NCBI GenBank assembly: GCA_900045905.1 | Contig: FCNS01000046.1 | Location: forward strand, 1 to 64,000 | Length of the DNA stretch: 64,000 bases | Origin: Clostridiales bacterium CHKCI001 | GTDB lineage: Bacteria; Bacillota; Clostridia; Lachnospirales; Lachnospiraceae | Direction: 5' to 3' | Shown here: positions 30,723-40,919 of the stretch, one piece after another | How the letters are laid out: each line of letters starts with the position of its first letter | How positions within the stretch are numbered: the stretch's first letter is position 1 | Made by a program: the position numbers and the translations under genes | The notes under the pieces: generated by a model | What the model was told of the DNA's origin: nothing | The model's database searches: none | The model's input: the letters and a program-made list of their open reading frames with translations, nothing else

Positions 30723-32309
30723 TTATTCTCGTCCAAACTCTGAGAGCTTTAAGTTTGGATTTCTCTCTTCTACCATTCCTACACTCCAGCTGTTAATAAA
30801 GAGCAACAGTGGATTTCCCTTCAGATCCTTTATTCTCTTCATATCTGAGGTTCCTTGAATCTTAGCTGGATCAATCTCTCCCTTATTTTCAATCCAACGG
30901 ATATATTCATATGGAAGTTGTTCCAATCGAATCTCTACGTTATATTCACTTTCCAGTCGATACTTTAACACATCAAACTGTAATACTCCAACAACTCCAA
31001 CAATAATTTCTTCCATTCCAGTATTAAACTCTTGGAAAATCTGAATGGCACCTTCCAACGCAATTTGACTAATCCCCTTAATAAACTGTTTCCTCTTCAT
31101 CGTATCTACTTGACGGACTCTGGCAAAATGCTCTGGTGCAAAAGTAGGAATTCCCTCAAATTGAATTTTCTTTCCTGGTGCACAAAGTGTGTCTCCAATG
31201 GAAAAAATACCTGGATCAAATACACCAATAATATCTCCTGCATATGCCTCTTCTACAATCTTACGCTCTTGAGCCATCAGCTGCTGAGGCTGCGTCAATC
31301 GAATCTTTCTGCCTCCCTGTACATGGTTTACTTCCATTCCCGCTTCAAATTTTCCTGAACAAATACGCATAAATGCAATTCGATCTCGATGTGCTTTATT
31401 CATATTAGCCTGAATCTTAAATACAAAAGCGGAAAAATCTCTATCAAATGGATCCACAACTCCCTCTACACATTTTCTTGGAAGAGGAGGAGTTGTCATT
31501 GTCAGAAAATGCTGCAAAAAGTTTTCTACACCAAAATTTGTCAAAGCAGAACCAAAAAATACAGGAGATTGTTTTCCAGTACTGACTAACTCCATATCCA
31601 GCGGATCACATGCTCCGTCCAGAAGTTCAATATCTTCTTCTAATTTTTCTTTTGCAAAAAATCCAATCTCATCTTCGGACTCTTCTACTAATAACTGTTT
31701 ACTTTCTATTTCATGCATACCAGCATCAGCCGCCACAAACGTTGTAATTTGCTTTGTATTTCGGTCATACACTCCTTTGAATGTCTTTCCACATCCAATC
31801 GGCCAATTGATTGGACAAGTTTTAATCCCCAGTATCCGTTCAATTTCATCCATTAAATCAAATGGGTCATTTGCCTCTCGATCCATTTTATTTACAAATG
31901 TAAATATTGGAATATTACGCAGCAGGCATACTTTAAACAATTTAATCGTTTGGGCCTCCACACCTTTTGATGCATCAATTACCATTACTGCTGAATCAGC
32001 AGCCATTAAAGTACGATACGTATCTTCTGAGAAGTCCTGATGTCCTGGCGTATCCAGAATATTAATACAATAATCATCATAGAAGAACTGCATAACCGAT
32101 GAGGTAACAGAAATACCTCTCTGTTTTTCAATTTCCATCCAGTCAGAAACTGCATGTTTGGCTGTTTTTTTTCCTTTTACAGAACCAGCTTGATTAATTG
32201 CTCCTCCATAAAGCAGAAATTTCTCTGTCAATGTAGTTTTTCCAGCATCTGGATGAGAAATAATTGCAAATGTTCTTCTTCGTTTAATTTCCTGTTCTAA
32301 GTCTGACAT
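30723..32309 (-). CDS. prfC: peptide chain release factor 3
   Basis: GTPase that recycles RF1/RF2 from the ribosome; 528 residues from ATG 32309, with GGAGGACG just upstream. G-domain motifs: SHPDAGKTTLTEK (G1), DTPGHQDF (G3) and NKMDREA (G4). The EF-G-like C-terminal domains follow, including VGVVGVLQFDVLKYRLE. Length matches E. coli RF3. Confidence 0.95.
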   Translation of the reverse strand: MSDLEQEIKRRRTFAIISHPDAGKTTLTEKFLLYGGAINQAGSVKGKKTAKHAVSDWMEIEKQRGISVTSSVMQFFYDDYCINILDTPGHQDFSEDTYRTLMAADSAVMVIDASKGVEAQTIKLFKVCLLRNIPIFTFVNKMDREANDPFDLMDEIERILGIKTCPINWPIGCGKTFKGVYDRNTKQITTFVAADAGMHEIESKQLLVEESEDEIGFFAKEKLEEDIELLDGACDPLDMELVSTGKQSPVFFGSALTNFGVENFLQHFLTMTTPPLPRKCVEGVVDPFDRDFSAFVFKIQANMNKAHRDRIAFMRICSGKFEAGMEVNHVQGGRKIRLTQPQQLMAQERKIVEEAYAGDIIGVFDPGIFSIGDTLCAPGKKIQFEGIPTFAPEHFARVRQVDTMKRKQFIKGISQIALEGAIQIFQEFNTGMEEIIVGVVGVLQFDVLKYRLESEYNVEIRLEQLPYEYIRWIENKGEIDPAKIQGTSDMKRIKDLKGNPLLLFINSWSVGMVEERNPNLKLSEFGRE

Positions 32310-32522
32310 AACGTCCTCCAATCAGTAGTCCATCCTTCACCCCTATCATCGGGTTTATCTCTTTTACCATTACCATATGTTAATAGGATTATGCACGGTC
32401 TTTTGCTATTCCCTCACATGGCACATTCTGATTGAGTATAGCACATCTTTTCTAGAAAAATCAATAGTTTCTTATGATTTTGAAAAACAAAGTGAGAAGT
32501 TCTTTTTTAATCCTCTAAAAGA

Positions 32523-32552
32523 AAAAAGAGGCAGTCATAACTGCCTCTCTTT
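32523..32552 (-). terminator. terminator of the hprK-crh operon
   Basis: AGAGGCAGT-CATA-ACTGCCTCT with flanking A/T tracts; CTTTTTTC follows on the minus strand, just after the crh-like gene. Confidence 0.85.
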
Positions 32553-32590
32553 TTCTTGTCTGTATAAAAACACTAGAAAAGATAAAAAAT

Positions 32591-32845
32591 CTATTTTCCA
32601 GATAGATATTCTTCAATTTTACGAATTGCGTCACTTTCATCTTTTCCGTCTACTGAAACAGTTACTTTCTCTCCTGTATTTAATCCTAGAGTCATCATAC
32701 CCATAATACTCTTCGCATTTACTCTTCTCTGTTCGCTTTGCACATAAATAGCACTTTCATATTGACTTGCCACTTGTACTAACATAGCAACAGGTCTTGC
32801 TTCCAATCCCGAAGGAAGCTGAATCGTAATCGTCTTGGAAATCAT
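32591..32845 (-). CDS. crh: Crh-like HPr-fold protein (Glu15, Ser46)
   Basis: An 84-residue HPr-fold protein. The usual phosphotransfer His15 is replaced by glutamate (GLEARPV), while the regulatory Ser46 in NAKSIMGMM is kept. It therefore cannot carry phosphate from EI but should be a substrate of the HPr kinase encoded 3 kb upstream. Bacillus Crh, with Gln15, occupies the same place after whiA and acts as a CcpA corepressor. Glu15 may imitate a phosphorylated state. Its ATG overlaps the whiA stop (ATGA). Confidence 0.85.
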   Translation of the reverse strand: MISKTITIQLPSGLEARPVAMLVQVASQYESAIYVQSEQRRVNAKSIMGMMTLGLNTGEKVTVSVDGKDESDAIRKIEEYLSGK

Positions 32846-33804
32846 AATACTCCTCCTTTTTTCTCTCTGTCCATATCGGCAATCGCTTTCAATTTCCTCA
32901 ATCGATGATTTACTCCAGATTTTCCGACTGGAGGATTCAACGATGCCCCTAATTCTTTCAGCGATGCCTCTGGTTTCGACAGTCTCGCCAATGCAATTTC
33001 TTCTAAATCATCTGAAAGTTCTTGAAATCCCATATGTTCCTGAATATACATAATATCTGCAATTTGCTTACGAGAAGCCAACGCAGTTTTCATGATATTA
33101 GCAGTTTCACAATTTACTTTTCGATTCACAGTGTTGCGCATTTCCTTCATAATACGAACATTTTCTAATTTCATCATGCCAGAATACGCTTCCATTATTC
33201 CAAGCAAATCTGAAATTTGACTACTCTCTTTTACATAGACAATAAAATGATTTTTTCTTAATATAATTTTTGCTTCAATCGTGAATATACGTAAAATTTC
33301 TTGGATTTGCTTTGCCCACTCCTCCAATGGACATACAAACTCCAAATGATAGGATTTCTCTGGATTTGTGACAGAACCTGCACATAAAAAGACCCCTCGG
33401 ATAAATGCCTTCTTACAGCACTCACCCATAATTACTTGATGACTTACCAATGGTTCTTTTGCTGACAAAACACCTATCGTCTCATCTTTTTTTACCGCAT
33501 GAAGTAGCCTCTTTATGTCGTTTTGATCCGTTACAGAAACGATATAAAATCTGTTTTTTTTCAGATATACATGGCGCCTAACTAATACACTCGCTTTTAT
33601 ATTAAATGTTTTTTGTAGAATTGTAAAGCATTTTCTTGCAACCACTACATTTTCTGTCTGAAAATCTATCACCTTTTTTTTCGTTTTTGTTTCCCTTATC
33701 GTCCCAGTAAAGCTTAACATTGCCGCAATTTCTGCAATTTGACAATGTCTCGCACGAGGAATATTGCGGGAAAGCTCTTCCTTTACTTCACTAGAAAATG
33801 ACAT
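32842..33804 (-). CDS. whiA: DNA-binding protein WhiA
   Basis: A 320-residue WhiA with an N-terminal degenerate LAGLIDADG homing-endonuclease domain (two halves, residues 1-220) and a C-terminal helix-turn-helix (LKELGASLNPPVGKSGVNHRL). In Firmicutes it affects cell division and chromosome segregation; in Streptomyces, sporulation. It lies in the conserved rapZ-whiA-crh order; yvcK, usually between rapZ and whiA, is absent. Confidence 0.95.
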   Translation of the reverse strand: MSFSSEVKEELSRNIPRARHCQIAEIAAMLSFTGTIRETKTKKKVIDFQTENVVVARKCFTILQKTFNIKASVLVRRHVYLKKNRFYIVSVTDQNDIKRLLHAVKKDETIGVLSAKEPLVSHQVIMGECCKKAFIRGVFLCAGSVTNPEKSYHLEFVCPLEEWAKQIQEILRIFTIEAKIILRKNHFIVYVKESSQISDLLGIMEAYSGMMKLENVRIMKEMRNTVNRKVNCETANIMKTALASRKQIADIMYIQEHMGFQELSDDLEEIALARLSKPEASLKELGASLNPPVGKSGVNHRLRKLKAIADMDREKKGGVL

Positions 33805-33828
33805 TTCTACCTCCTAATGCCGCCTCTT

Positions 33829-34698
33829 CTAATGCTTTGAATCTTTTTCAATATCTCTATGTTCTATCTTCACTCCATACTTGCCTTTATCATTTAAAAT
33901 AGAAAATAATGCATTCGCTATCGTTACAGAACGATGCTTTCCACCTGTACATCCTATACTAATAACAAGCTGATTTTTTCCTTCCTGAATAAAGTTTGGA
34001 ATTAAAAAACGGATCATATCGGATAATTTAGATAAAAACTCTTTTGCAGCATCAAACGCCATAACATAATCCTGAACTTCCTTGTCATTTCCAGTTTTAT
34101 ACTTTAACTCATCAATATAATATGGATTTGGCAAGAAACGAACATCAAACACTAAATCGGAATCGATCGGAATTCCATATTTAAAACCAAAAGAAACAAT
34201 TGTGATATACAGGTTGCTATATTCTTCTCCTTTAGAGAATATCTTCTCTAATTGACCACGCAGTTCCCTTGTTAGAAGGCGAGAAGTATCTACTAGCCAA
34301 TTCGCCTGACGCCTTAAAAAACAAAGCATCTGGCGTTCCGTTTGAATTCCGTCTTCTACACGTCCTCCTTCTGCAAGAGGGTGATTGCGCCGTGTTTCCT
34401 TAAAACGCTTAATCAAACATTCATCCGAAGCATCTAAAAATAAAATCTCATACTTAATATGCTTCATCGTAATTCCTTCTAAGATGGATTCCATCATGGC
34501 CAGATTTTTTCCATTACGAATATCGATTCCAAGTGCCACTCGTTCAATATCTGAGTTTCCATTTAATGTCAGCTCAGCAAATTTATCCATTAACGGAATT
34601 GGCAGATTATCGACACAGAAATAGCCGAGATCTTCCAAAACTTTCAATGCTGTTGTCTTACCAGCCCCGCTCATTCCTGTTACAATTATAAATCTCAT
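33829..34698 (-). CDS. rapZ: RapZ (YvcJ) nucleotide-binding protein
   Basis: A 289-residue P-loop protein from ATG 34698, just past the murB stop; the frame is open further upstream inside murB but that would be unusually long. Walker A is GMSGAGKT and the C-terminal motif is GCTGGKHRSV. In E. coli RapZ binds glucosamine-6-phosphate and controls small-RNA decay; in Bacillus YvcJ affects competence. Its role here is inferred from family. Confidence 0.93.
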   Translation of the reverse strand: MRFIIVTGMSGAGKTTALKVLEDLGYFCVDNLPIPLMDKFAELTLNGNSDIERVALGIDIRNGKNLAMMESILEGITMKHIKYEILFLDASDECLIKRFKETRRNHPLAEGGRVEDGIQTERQMLCFLRRQANWLVDTSRLLTRELRGQLEKIFSKGEEYSNLYITIVSFGFKYGIPIDSDLVFDVRFLPNPYYIDELKYKTGNDKEVQDYVMAFDAAKEFLSKLSDMIRFLIPNFIQEGKNQLVISIGCTGGKHRSVTIANALFSILNDKGKYGVKIEHRDIEKDSKH

Positions 34699-34699
34699 T

Positions 34700-35617
34700 C
34701 TACTTTTCTTCCTCAAACTTTCCAAGTCGTCTAACTTCCATTTCCAAATTGACACCAAACTGTGTGTTTACCCGATCCGATACTTCCTTACAAAGTTTCA
34801 TAATATCAGCTGCTTTTGCATTACCTCGATTAATTACAAAACCAGCATGTTTTTCCGAGACTTGAGCATCTCCAATCGAAAATCCCTTTAATCCAGCGTC
34901 CTGAATTAATTTTCCTGCAAAATACCCTTCTGGACGTTTAAACGTACTTCCAGCACTTCCATATTCCAAAGGCTGCTTTTCTCGTCTTTTTGCATTCATT
35001 TCATCCATTGTACTGCGAATTAATTGTGGATCTCCTGGCTGCAGCTCAATCACACAGGATAATGCAATATACCCATTTTTTCCAATAATACTCGTACGGT
35101 ACCCTAATTCTAATTCATCTTTTGAAAGTTCTAATATTGTTCCGTTTTGATCCATTACTCTTGCTGATAAAACTACTTGCCTCATCTCTCCGCCATAGGC
35201 TCCTGCATTCATTCTCAGTCCACCACCAATTGTTCCTGGAATTCCAGATGCAAATTCGAGACCTGTCAGACCATTTCGCATTGCTTCTTGCGATACTGCA
35301 GACATCATTGCACCTGCCTGTGCAAAAATGCGGTTCCCTTCCGTATAATAGTGATTCCAGTGTTTTTGCATATGAATCACGACTCCATCAAATCCACTGT
35401 CACTGACAAGCAGATTACTTCCTCTTCCAAGAATAAACCATGAAGTATCTGTCTCTTCACAAAGTTTTAAAATTTCTTTTAGTTCTGATTCTGTCTTTGG
35501 TGTTACAAAAAAGCGAGCTGGACCTCCTACTCGAAAGGTAGTATGATACTTCATCTCTTCTCCAACAACAAAATCTTCTTTATCTAATAATTCTTTTAAT
35601 CTCTGTTCTAGCTCCAT
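34700..35617 (-). CDS. murB: UDP-N-acetylenolpyruvoylglucosamine reductase
   Basis: Peptidoglycan-precursor flavoenzyme of 305 residues (type II, Gram-positive). FAD-binding motifs LGRGSNLLV and GIPGTIGGGLRMNAGAYGGE are present, and the catalytic serine is in GSAGSTFKRP, with the final catalytic glutamate in NLEMEVRRLG. ATG overlaps the hprK stop (TAATG), so translation is coupled. Confidence 0.96.
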   Translation of the reverse strand: MELEQRLKELLDKEDFVVGEEMKYHTTFRVGGPARFFVTPKTESELKEILKLCEETDTSWFILGRGSNLLVSDSGFDGVVIHMQKHWNHYYTEGNRIFAQAGAMMSAVSQEAMRNGLTGLEFASGIPGTIGGGLRMNAGAYGGEMRQVVLSARVMDQNGTILELSKDELELGYRTSIIGKNGYIALSCVIELQPGDPQLIRSTMDEMNAKRREKQPLEYGSAGSTFKRPEGYFAGKLIQDAGLKGFSIGDAQVSEKHAGFVINRGNAKAADIMKLCKEVSDRVNTQFGVNLEMEVRRLGKFEEEK

Positions 35618-36555
35618 TATTCCTCGTCATCTCTTCTTGATAGATTTTTCTGCACACGATTATACAGCTCTCTCGCTGCATTATAGCCCATCTTCTTTTG
35701 TCTATAATTAACAGCGGCAGATTCCACAATAATAGCCAAATTACGACCTGGGCGAATTGGAATCTGATGGCATACTACTTTATTGCCTAAAAACTCTGTA
35801 TATTGTTCCTCTAAACCAAGCCGATCATACTCTTTATCTCGATTCCAGTCTTCCAATTTGATTACCATGTCAATGGATTGTGTATTCTTAACACTTTCTA
35901 CACCAAACAAGGTTTTAACATCAATAATACCAATACCTCGAAGCTCAATAAAGTGTCGCGTGATTCCTGGTGCACTTCCAACCAACGTATCATCGCTAAC
36001 CTTACGTATCTCTACTACATCATCCGATACAAGACGATGACCTCTCTTGATTAATTCCAGTGCAGCTTCACTCTTTCCAATTCCACTCTCACCCATAATC
36101 AAAACGCCCTCACCATAAACGTCTACTAATACACCATGAATGGAAATGGTTGGAGCAAGTTCCACATTAAGCCAACGGATAACCTCTGCCATTAAATCGG
36201 ATGTTGTCTGTGAAGATACTAGAACTGGGACTCCATTTTTCGCTGCTAAATCGATAAACTTTTGTTCTGGCTCACGATTTCTACTAAATATAATACACGG
36301 AATTTCATGTTCCACCAAACGTTCCAATGTGAAATACTTTTCTTCTTCACTGAGGCTATCCAAATAACCCATCTCTACATTACCAATAATTTGTACTCGA
36401 TCATGATCAAAATATTCATAAAAACCACTCAACTGTAATGCTGGACGGTTTATATCAGGTGTTAATAATTTGATTTTATCTGTATTGATTTGATTCGTTA
36501 AGTTTTTTAAATTAAATTTTTTTGCTAAAGCTGTAATTGATACTCCTTTGCTCAT
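35617..36555 (-). CDS. hprK: HPr kinase/phosphorylase
   Basis: Bifunctional enzyme that phosphorylates Ser46 of HPr-fold proteins with ATP and removes it again; 312 residues from ATG 36555, behind AAAGGAGGG. Walker A is GESGIGKS, the family signature ELRGIGIIDVKTLFG follows. It is the sensor that drives catabolite repression. In this window its only visible Ser46-bearing target is the Crh-like protein downstream; the HPr in the mtl locus lacks Ser46. Confidence 0.95.
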   Translation of the reverse strand: MSKGVSITALAKKFNLKNLTNQINTDKIKLLTPDINRPALQLSGFYEYFDHDRVQIIGNVEMGYLDSLSEEEKYFTLERLVEHEIPCIIFSRNREPEQKFIDLAAKNGVPVLVSSQTTSDLMAEVIRWLNVELAPTISIHGVLVDVYGEGVLIMGESGIGKSEAALELIKRGHRLVSDDVVEIRKVSDDTLVGSAPGITRHFIELRGIGIIDVKTLFGVESVKNTQSIDMVIKLEDWNRDKEYDRLGLEEQYTEFLGNKVVCHQIPIRPGRNLAIIVESAAVNYRQKKMGYNAARELYNRVQKNLSRRDDEE

Positions 36556-36731
36556 AGTACCCTCCTTTAAACATAATATGGTAATTTTGCTGCATAGCCA
36601 AACAAATCTTATGCAGTCCATGGCAAGAACAGTAAAGCACAAAACAATTTATTGTTTTTATTTTATCAGGCAAATGAACTTCTGTAAAGACTTATTCTTT
36701 ATGAAGATTTCGGTAATTTTATGTCTTCGAT

Positions 36732-38591
36732 TTACTGTTCATGAAAAAATCGAAAAACTTCCTCTGCTGCCTTTTGAGTCATTCCCTCTGCATTTAATAA
36801 TTCTTCTATAGAGGCTTCTTTTATTTTTTCTAGATCTCCAAATTGTTTCATGAGTGCTTTTCTGCGCTTCGGACCAATTCCAACAATATCATCTAAAACA
36901 GAATGTAAGGTTGCTTTTCCTCTTAAACTTCTATGATACTCAATAGCAAACCTATGTGCTTCATCTTGAATTCTTGTAATCAGATGAAATCCCTCACTAT
37001 GAGTATCAATTGGTACTTCTTGATTCTGAAAATACAATCCTCTCGTGCGATGGTGATCATCTTTTACCATACCGCACACAGGTATGTTTAGTTCTAATTC
37101 TTCTAATACTTCCAATGCAATATTAACTTGCCCTTTTCCTCCATCCATCATAATTAGATCTGGAAATTTTGTGAAACGCCCCATTTCTTTTCCCTGCTTC
37201 TTCTCTTCTATTCCATGCAGGAATCTCCTTGTTAACACTTCACGCATAGAGGCATAATCATCTGGACCTTTTACAGACTGGATTCGGAATTTTCTGTAAT
37301 CATTACGCTTTGGCTTTCCATTTTCAAATACGACCATGGATCCTACTGATTCTAGACCACTCGTATTAGAAATATCGTAGGCTTCTACACGATGAATTTC
37401 TTCTATTCCAATCCACTCTCCAATTTGTTTTAGAGCACCGCTTGTTCTAAGCTCCTCTCTTCGTATCTTTTCTCGATCTTGCTGTAATACCATCTGAGCA
37501 TTTTGAGCAGCTAGCTCTACTAACCGTTCTTTCTCTCCTTTTTTTGGAACAGAAATCGTAACTTTTTTTTCTCTCTTCTCACTTAACCATTGACCAATCA
37601 CTTCCTGATCTTCAATCTCTTCCTGTAAAAAGATTTCTTTTGGTATAAATGGTGTCCCTGCATAAAACTGTTTTACAAAGCTTGTTAAAATCTGCGTTCG
37701 TGAATCTTCATTCCCAACACGCACATGAAAATGATCCCTTCCTATCATTTTCCCATCTCTCATAAAAAATACCTGTACAACCGCATCATTTTTATCCAAA
37801 GCCATTGCAATAATATCTTTATCCTCCATAGATTGATCGGTCAATTTTTGTTTTTGTGCAATTAGCTGTACACTTTTTATTAAATCGCGATAGCGTGCAG
37901 CCTCTTCAAATTCCATCTGTTCTGCTGCCTGATACATCTTCTGCTCTAATAATTTTTTTACTCCATCGTATTTTCCATTTAGAAAGTTAATTACTTGATC
38001 AATCTGTTTTTTATATTCTTCTGGAGTTGTATAACCTTGACAAGGTGCAAGACAACGTTTCATATGATAATTCAGACATGCTCTGCCTTTTCCCTCTTCT
38101 TTTGGGAGATTTCTAGAACAAGTACGAATACAAAAAATACGATGAATCATATCAAGTGTATCTTTTACAGCTGCTACACTTGGGTATGGTCCAAAATAAC
38201 GTGTCTTATCCTTTTTCATCTCTCGAGCCATCATTACCCTTGGATACATTTCATTGACTGTAACCCGAATGTATGGATATCCTTTTCCATCTTTGAGCAT
38301 CGTATTATATCGTGGACGATGCTCTTTAATTAAATTACACTCCAACACAAGTGCTTCAACTTCTGAGTCTGTAATAATATATTCAAACCATGCAATATTA
38401 GAAATCATTTCTTTAATTTTCGATGTTTTATTTTTGCTGCTCTGAAAATATTGACGCACCCGATTCTTTAACTTCACAGCTTTTCCAATATAGATAATCT
38501 CCCCCATTTTATTATGCATGAGATACACTCCTGGCTTTGTTGGGAGTTTTTTTAATTCTTCCTGAATATCAAATTCCATTTCTTCGTTCAA
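36732..38591 (-). CDS. uvrC: excinuclease ABC subunit C
   Basis: Nucleotide-excision repair nuclease, about 619 residues. N-terminal GIY-YIG domain (KPGVYLM, then [13 protein letters not shown]), a UvrB-binding UVR motif near residue 205, the RNase H-like C-terminal nuclease ([19 protein letters not shown]) and tandem HhH motifs. The likely start is TTG 38591, 7 nt after AAAGGGG; ATG 38579 is an alternative and ATG 38624 lies upstream of the ribosome site. Confidence 0.94.
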   Translation of the reverse strand: MNEEMEFDIQEELKKLPTKPGVYLMHNKMGEIIYIGKAVKLKNRVRQYFQSSKNKTSKIKEMISNIAWFEYIITDSEVEALVLECNLIKEHRPRYNTMLKDGKGYPYIRVTVNEMYPRVMMAREMKKDKTRYFGPYPSVAAVKDTLDMIHRIFCIRTCSRNLPKEEGKGRACLNYHMKRCLAPCQGYTTPEEYKKQIDQVINFLNGKYDGVKKLLEQKMYQAAEQMEFEEAARYRDLIKSVQLIAQKQKLTDQSMEDKDIIAMALDKNDAVVQVFFMRDGKMIGRDHFHVRVGNEDSRTQILTSFVKQFYAGTPFIPKEIFLQEEIEDQEVIGQWLSEKREKKVTISVPKKGEKERLVELAAQNAQMVLQQDREKIRREELRTSGALKQIGEWIGIEEIHRVEAYDISNTSGLESVGSMVVFENGKPKRNDYRKFRIQSVKGPDDYASMREVLTRRFLHGIEEKKQGKEMGRFTKFPDLIMMDGGKGQVNIALEVLEELELNIPVCGMVKDDHHRTRGLYFQNQEVPIDTHSEGFHLITRIQDEAHRFAIEYHRSLRGKATLHSVLDDIVGIGPKRRKALMKQFGDLEKIKEASIEELLNAEGMTQKAAEEVFRFFHEQ

Positions 38592-38670
38592 ATCGTTCAC
38601 CCCTTTCTTTTTCTCATAAAACAAAAGAAACCTCTACTAGAGCTTCCTTATGCATATCACAATAACGAAA

Positions 38671-38713
38671 AAATGCGTCTGTAACAGCTTTAAAAACTAT
38701 TACAGACGCATTT
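38671..38713 (-). terminator. terminator of ftsH
   Basis: A 14-bp perfect stem (AAATGCGTCTGTAA and complement) with TTTTTTC on the minus strand, 23 bp after the ftsH stop. Confidence 0.85.
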
Positions 38714-38735
38714 ATTTCTATAGAAGGCATTGTTG

Positions 38736-40745
38736 CTACTCCTTTTGATCTTCTAGTATTTCTTGATTTTGTGCCTGTTTTTCTTCTGTTTGTTCTGGAG
38801 CTACCTGCTCTTCTACAATTGAGTCTGATTCCATTGACTGCTCTTGCTCTGATTCTGTTTGTTTCTGCACTAATTCCAATTCTTGTTTCTTTTTTTGATC
38901 TGCTCTTGCTTCATGGAAAATACTCATAAACTCTTTTCCAGTAATCGTCTCTTGTTCAATCAAAAATGCAGCAATCCGATCCATGATTGTACGGTTATCT
39001 TTTAGTAATGCTTTTGCTTTTTCATAAGATTCTTTTAACAAACGCATTACTTCCTGATCAATTTGAGCAGCTGTCGCATCTGCACAATTCAAAACTCTTC
39101 TTCCATCTAAATATTGATTTTCTACAGATTCTAATGCAATAAGACCAAATTTATCCGACATACCATACATAGTAATCATGGTTCTCGCATAGTTTGTGGC
39201 TTGCTCAATATCATTGGAAGCCCCAGTTGTCACATTCCCAAATACAATTTCTTCTGCCGCACGGCCACCAAGCGCAGAAACAATCATTGCTTCAATTTCG
39301 CTCTTTGTATTTAAAAACTTTTCTTCCTCTGGTGTATGCATGACGTATCCAAGTGCTCCCATTGTACGTGGCACGATTGTAATTTTCTGAACTGGTTCAC
39401 TATCCTTTTGAAGAGCACTGATTAATGCATGACCGACCTCATGGTAAGATACAATACGTCGCTCTTCTTGACTCATAATTCGATCCTTTTTCTCTTTACC
39501 AACCAATACTACTTCCACAGCTTCTAATAGATCACTTTGACGTACTACACTGCGTCCTTGTTTTACCGCATTAATTGCAGCCTCATTGATCATATTTGCA
39601 AGATCTGATCCAACTGCTCCACTCGTTGCAAGCGCAATGGCTTCCAAATCAACTGTATCATCCATGTGTACATCTTTAGAATGAACTTTTAAAATATTCA
39701 CTCTTCCTCTGAGATCTGGCTTATCTACAATAATACGACGATCAAAACGGCCTGGTCTTAAAAGTGCTTTGTCCAGAATCTCTGGTCGATTGGTAGCAGC
39801 CAGTACAAGAACACCTTTGGAAGCATCAAATCCATCCATTTCTGATAAAAGCTGATTTAATGTCTGTTCTCGTTCATCATTTCCTCCACCGAAACGACTG
39901 TCACGACTCTTACCAATTGCATCTATTTCATCAATAAAAATAATACATGGTGCATTTTGCTGCGCCTGCTTAAACAAATCTCTTACACGAGAAGCACCAA
40001 CACCAACAAACATCTCTACAAAGTCAGAACCAGACAATGAGAAAAATGGTACATTTGCTTCTCCTGCCACAGCTTTTGCCAATAATGTTTTACCTGTTCC
40101 AGGAGGTCCTACAAGCAATGCTCCTTTTGGAAGTTTCGCTCCAATGACTGCATATTTATGAGGATTATGCAAAAAATCTACAATTTCGGTAAGTGATTCC
40201 TTAGCCTCATCCTGACCAGCTACATCTTTAAAAGTAACCCCAGTTTCTTTTTGCACATAAACTTTGGCATTGCTTTTTCCAACGCCCATGACACCGCCTC
40301 CGCTGCCACCTCCCATCATCTTTCTTATCATAAATCCCATTAATAGCCAAAGGACAATAAACGGCAATATATACATTAAAAGTAACTCTAAAAATCCAGA
40401 GTCATTCTCCTCATAGGTCCATGTAACTCCTTCTGCCGCATCCAGACGATCTACAAGTTTACTATCCTCATTTGTATATGGTGTATAATATCGAATCAAT
40501 CCACCATTCTTTAAAGTTATAACAATACGTGAAGTTTGAATGACCACTTCTTCTACATTTCCACTATTCAATTGTTCTAGAAACTCACTATATGGAATTT
40601 TTCTTGTCGTTTTACTCGAAATAAACTGATTTAATCCCATAATTACCATGAAAGTAATGATTCCTACAATCACCAATGCTACAATAACTTGAGAATTTTT
40701 TGGTGTTTTCTGTCCATTATTATTGTTTTGATTTTGGTTATCCAC
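38736..40745 (-). CDS. ftsH: ATP-dependent zinc metalloprotease FtsH
   Basis: Membrane-anchored AAA+ protease, about 669 residues. Two N-terminal transmembrane segments flank an extracytoplasmic domain. Walker A is GPPGTGKT, Walker [12 protein letters not shown], the zinc site HEVGH. The C-terminal tail (about 60 residues) is rich in Glu and Gln. The start may be GTG 40745, since GGAGG lies 5 nt upstream; the ATG at 40757 has only a weak site and its own codons contain that GGAGG. Confidence 0.95.
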   Translation of the reverse strand: MDNQNQNNNNGQKTPKNSQVIVALVIVGIITFMVIMGLNQFISSKTTRKIPYSEFLEQLNSGNVEEVVIQTSRIVITLKNGGLIRYYTPYTNEDSKLVDRLDAAEGVTWTYEENDSGFLELLLMYILPFIVLWLLMGFMIRKMMGGGSGGGVMGVGKSNAKVYVQKETGVTFKDVAGQDEAKESLTEIVDFLHNPHKYAVIGAKLPKGALLVGPPGTGKTLLAKAVAGEANVPFFSLSGSDFVEMFVGVGASRVRDLFKQAQQNAPCIIFIDEIDAIGKSRDSRFGGGNDEREQTLNQLLSEMDGFDASKGVLVLAATNRPEILDKALLRPGRFDRRIIVDKPDLRGRVNILKVHSKDVHMDDTVDLEAIALATSGAVGSDLANMINEAAINAVKQGRSVVRQSDLLEAVEVVLVGKEKKDRIMSQEERRIVSYHEVGHALISALQKDSEPVQKITIVPRTMGALGYVMHTPEEEKFLNTKSEIEAMIVSALGGRAAEEIVFGNVTTGASNDIEQATNYARTMITMYGMSDKFGLIALESVENQYLDGRRVLNCADATAAQIDQEVMRLLKESYEKAKALLKDNRTIMDRIAAFLIEQETITGKEFMSIFHEARADQKKKQELELVQKQTESEQEQSMESDSIVEEQVAPEQTEEKQAQNQEILEDQKE

Positions 40746-40770
40746 TTTTTCCTCCATCTCTTATGACAAT

Positions 40771-40794
40771 AAAGCGGTCTTTTTAGGCCGCTTT
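40771..40794. other. hairpin between clpX and ftsH
   Basis: AAAGCGGTC/GGCCGCTTT with a short loop. The T-run lies on the plus-strand side (GCTTTTTG), so it is not a clear terminator for the minus-strand genes. It sits in the ftsH leader. Confidence 0.4.
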
Positions 40795-40919
40795 GCTTTT
40801 TGCTTATGAAACAGGACTGTTTTGACCTACTTCATCAACTACTCATTATAAAGACAGTTATTATAAAAATCAAGAGATTCAATTATCTTTTTTCACCTGT
40901 AATTGTGAAAATTCTGTTA

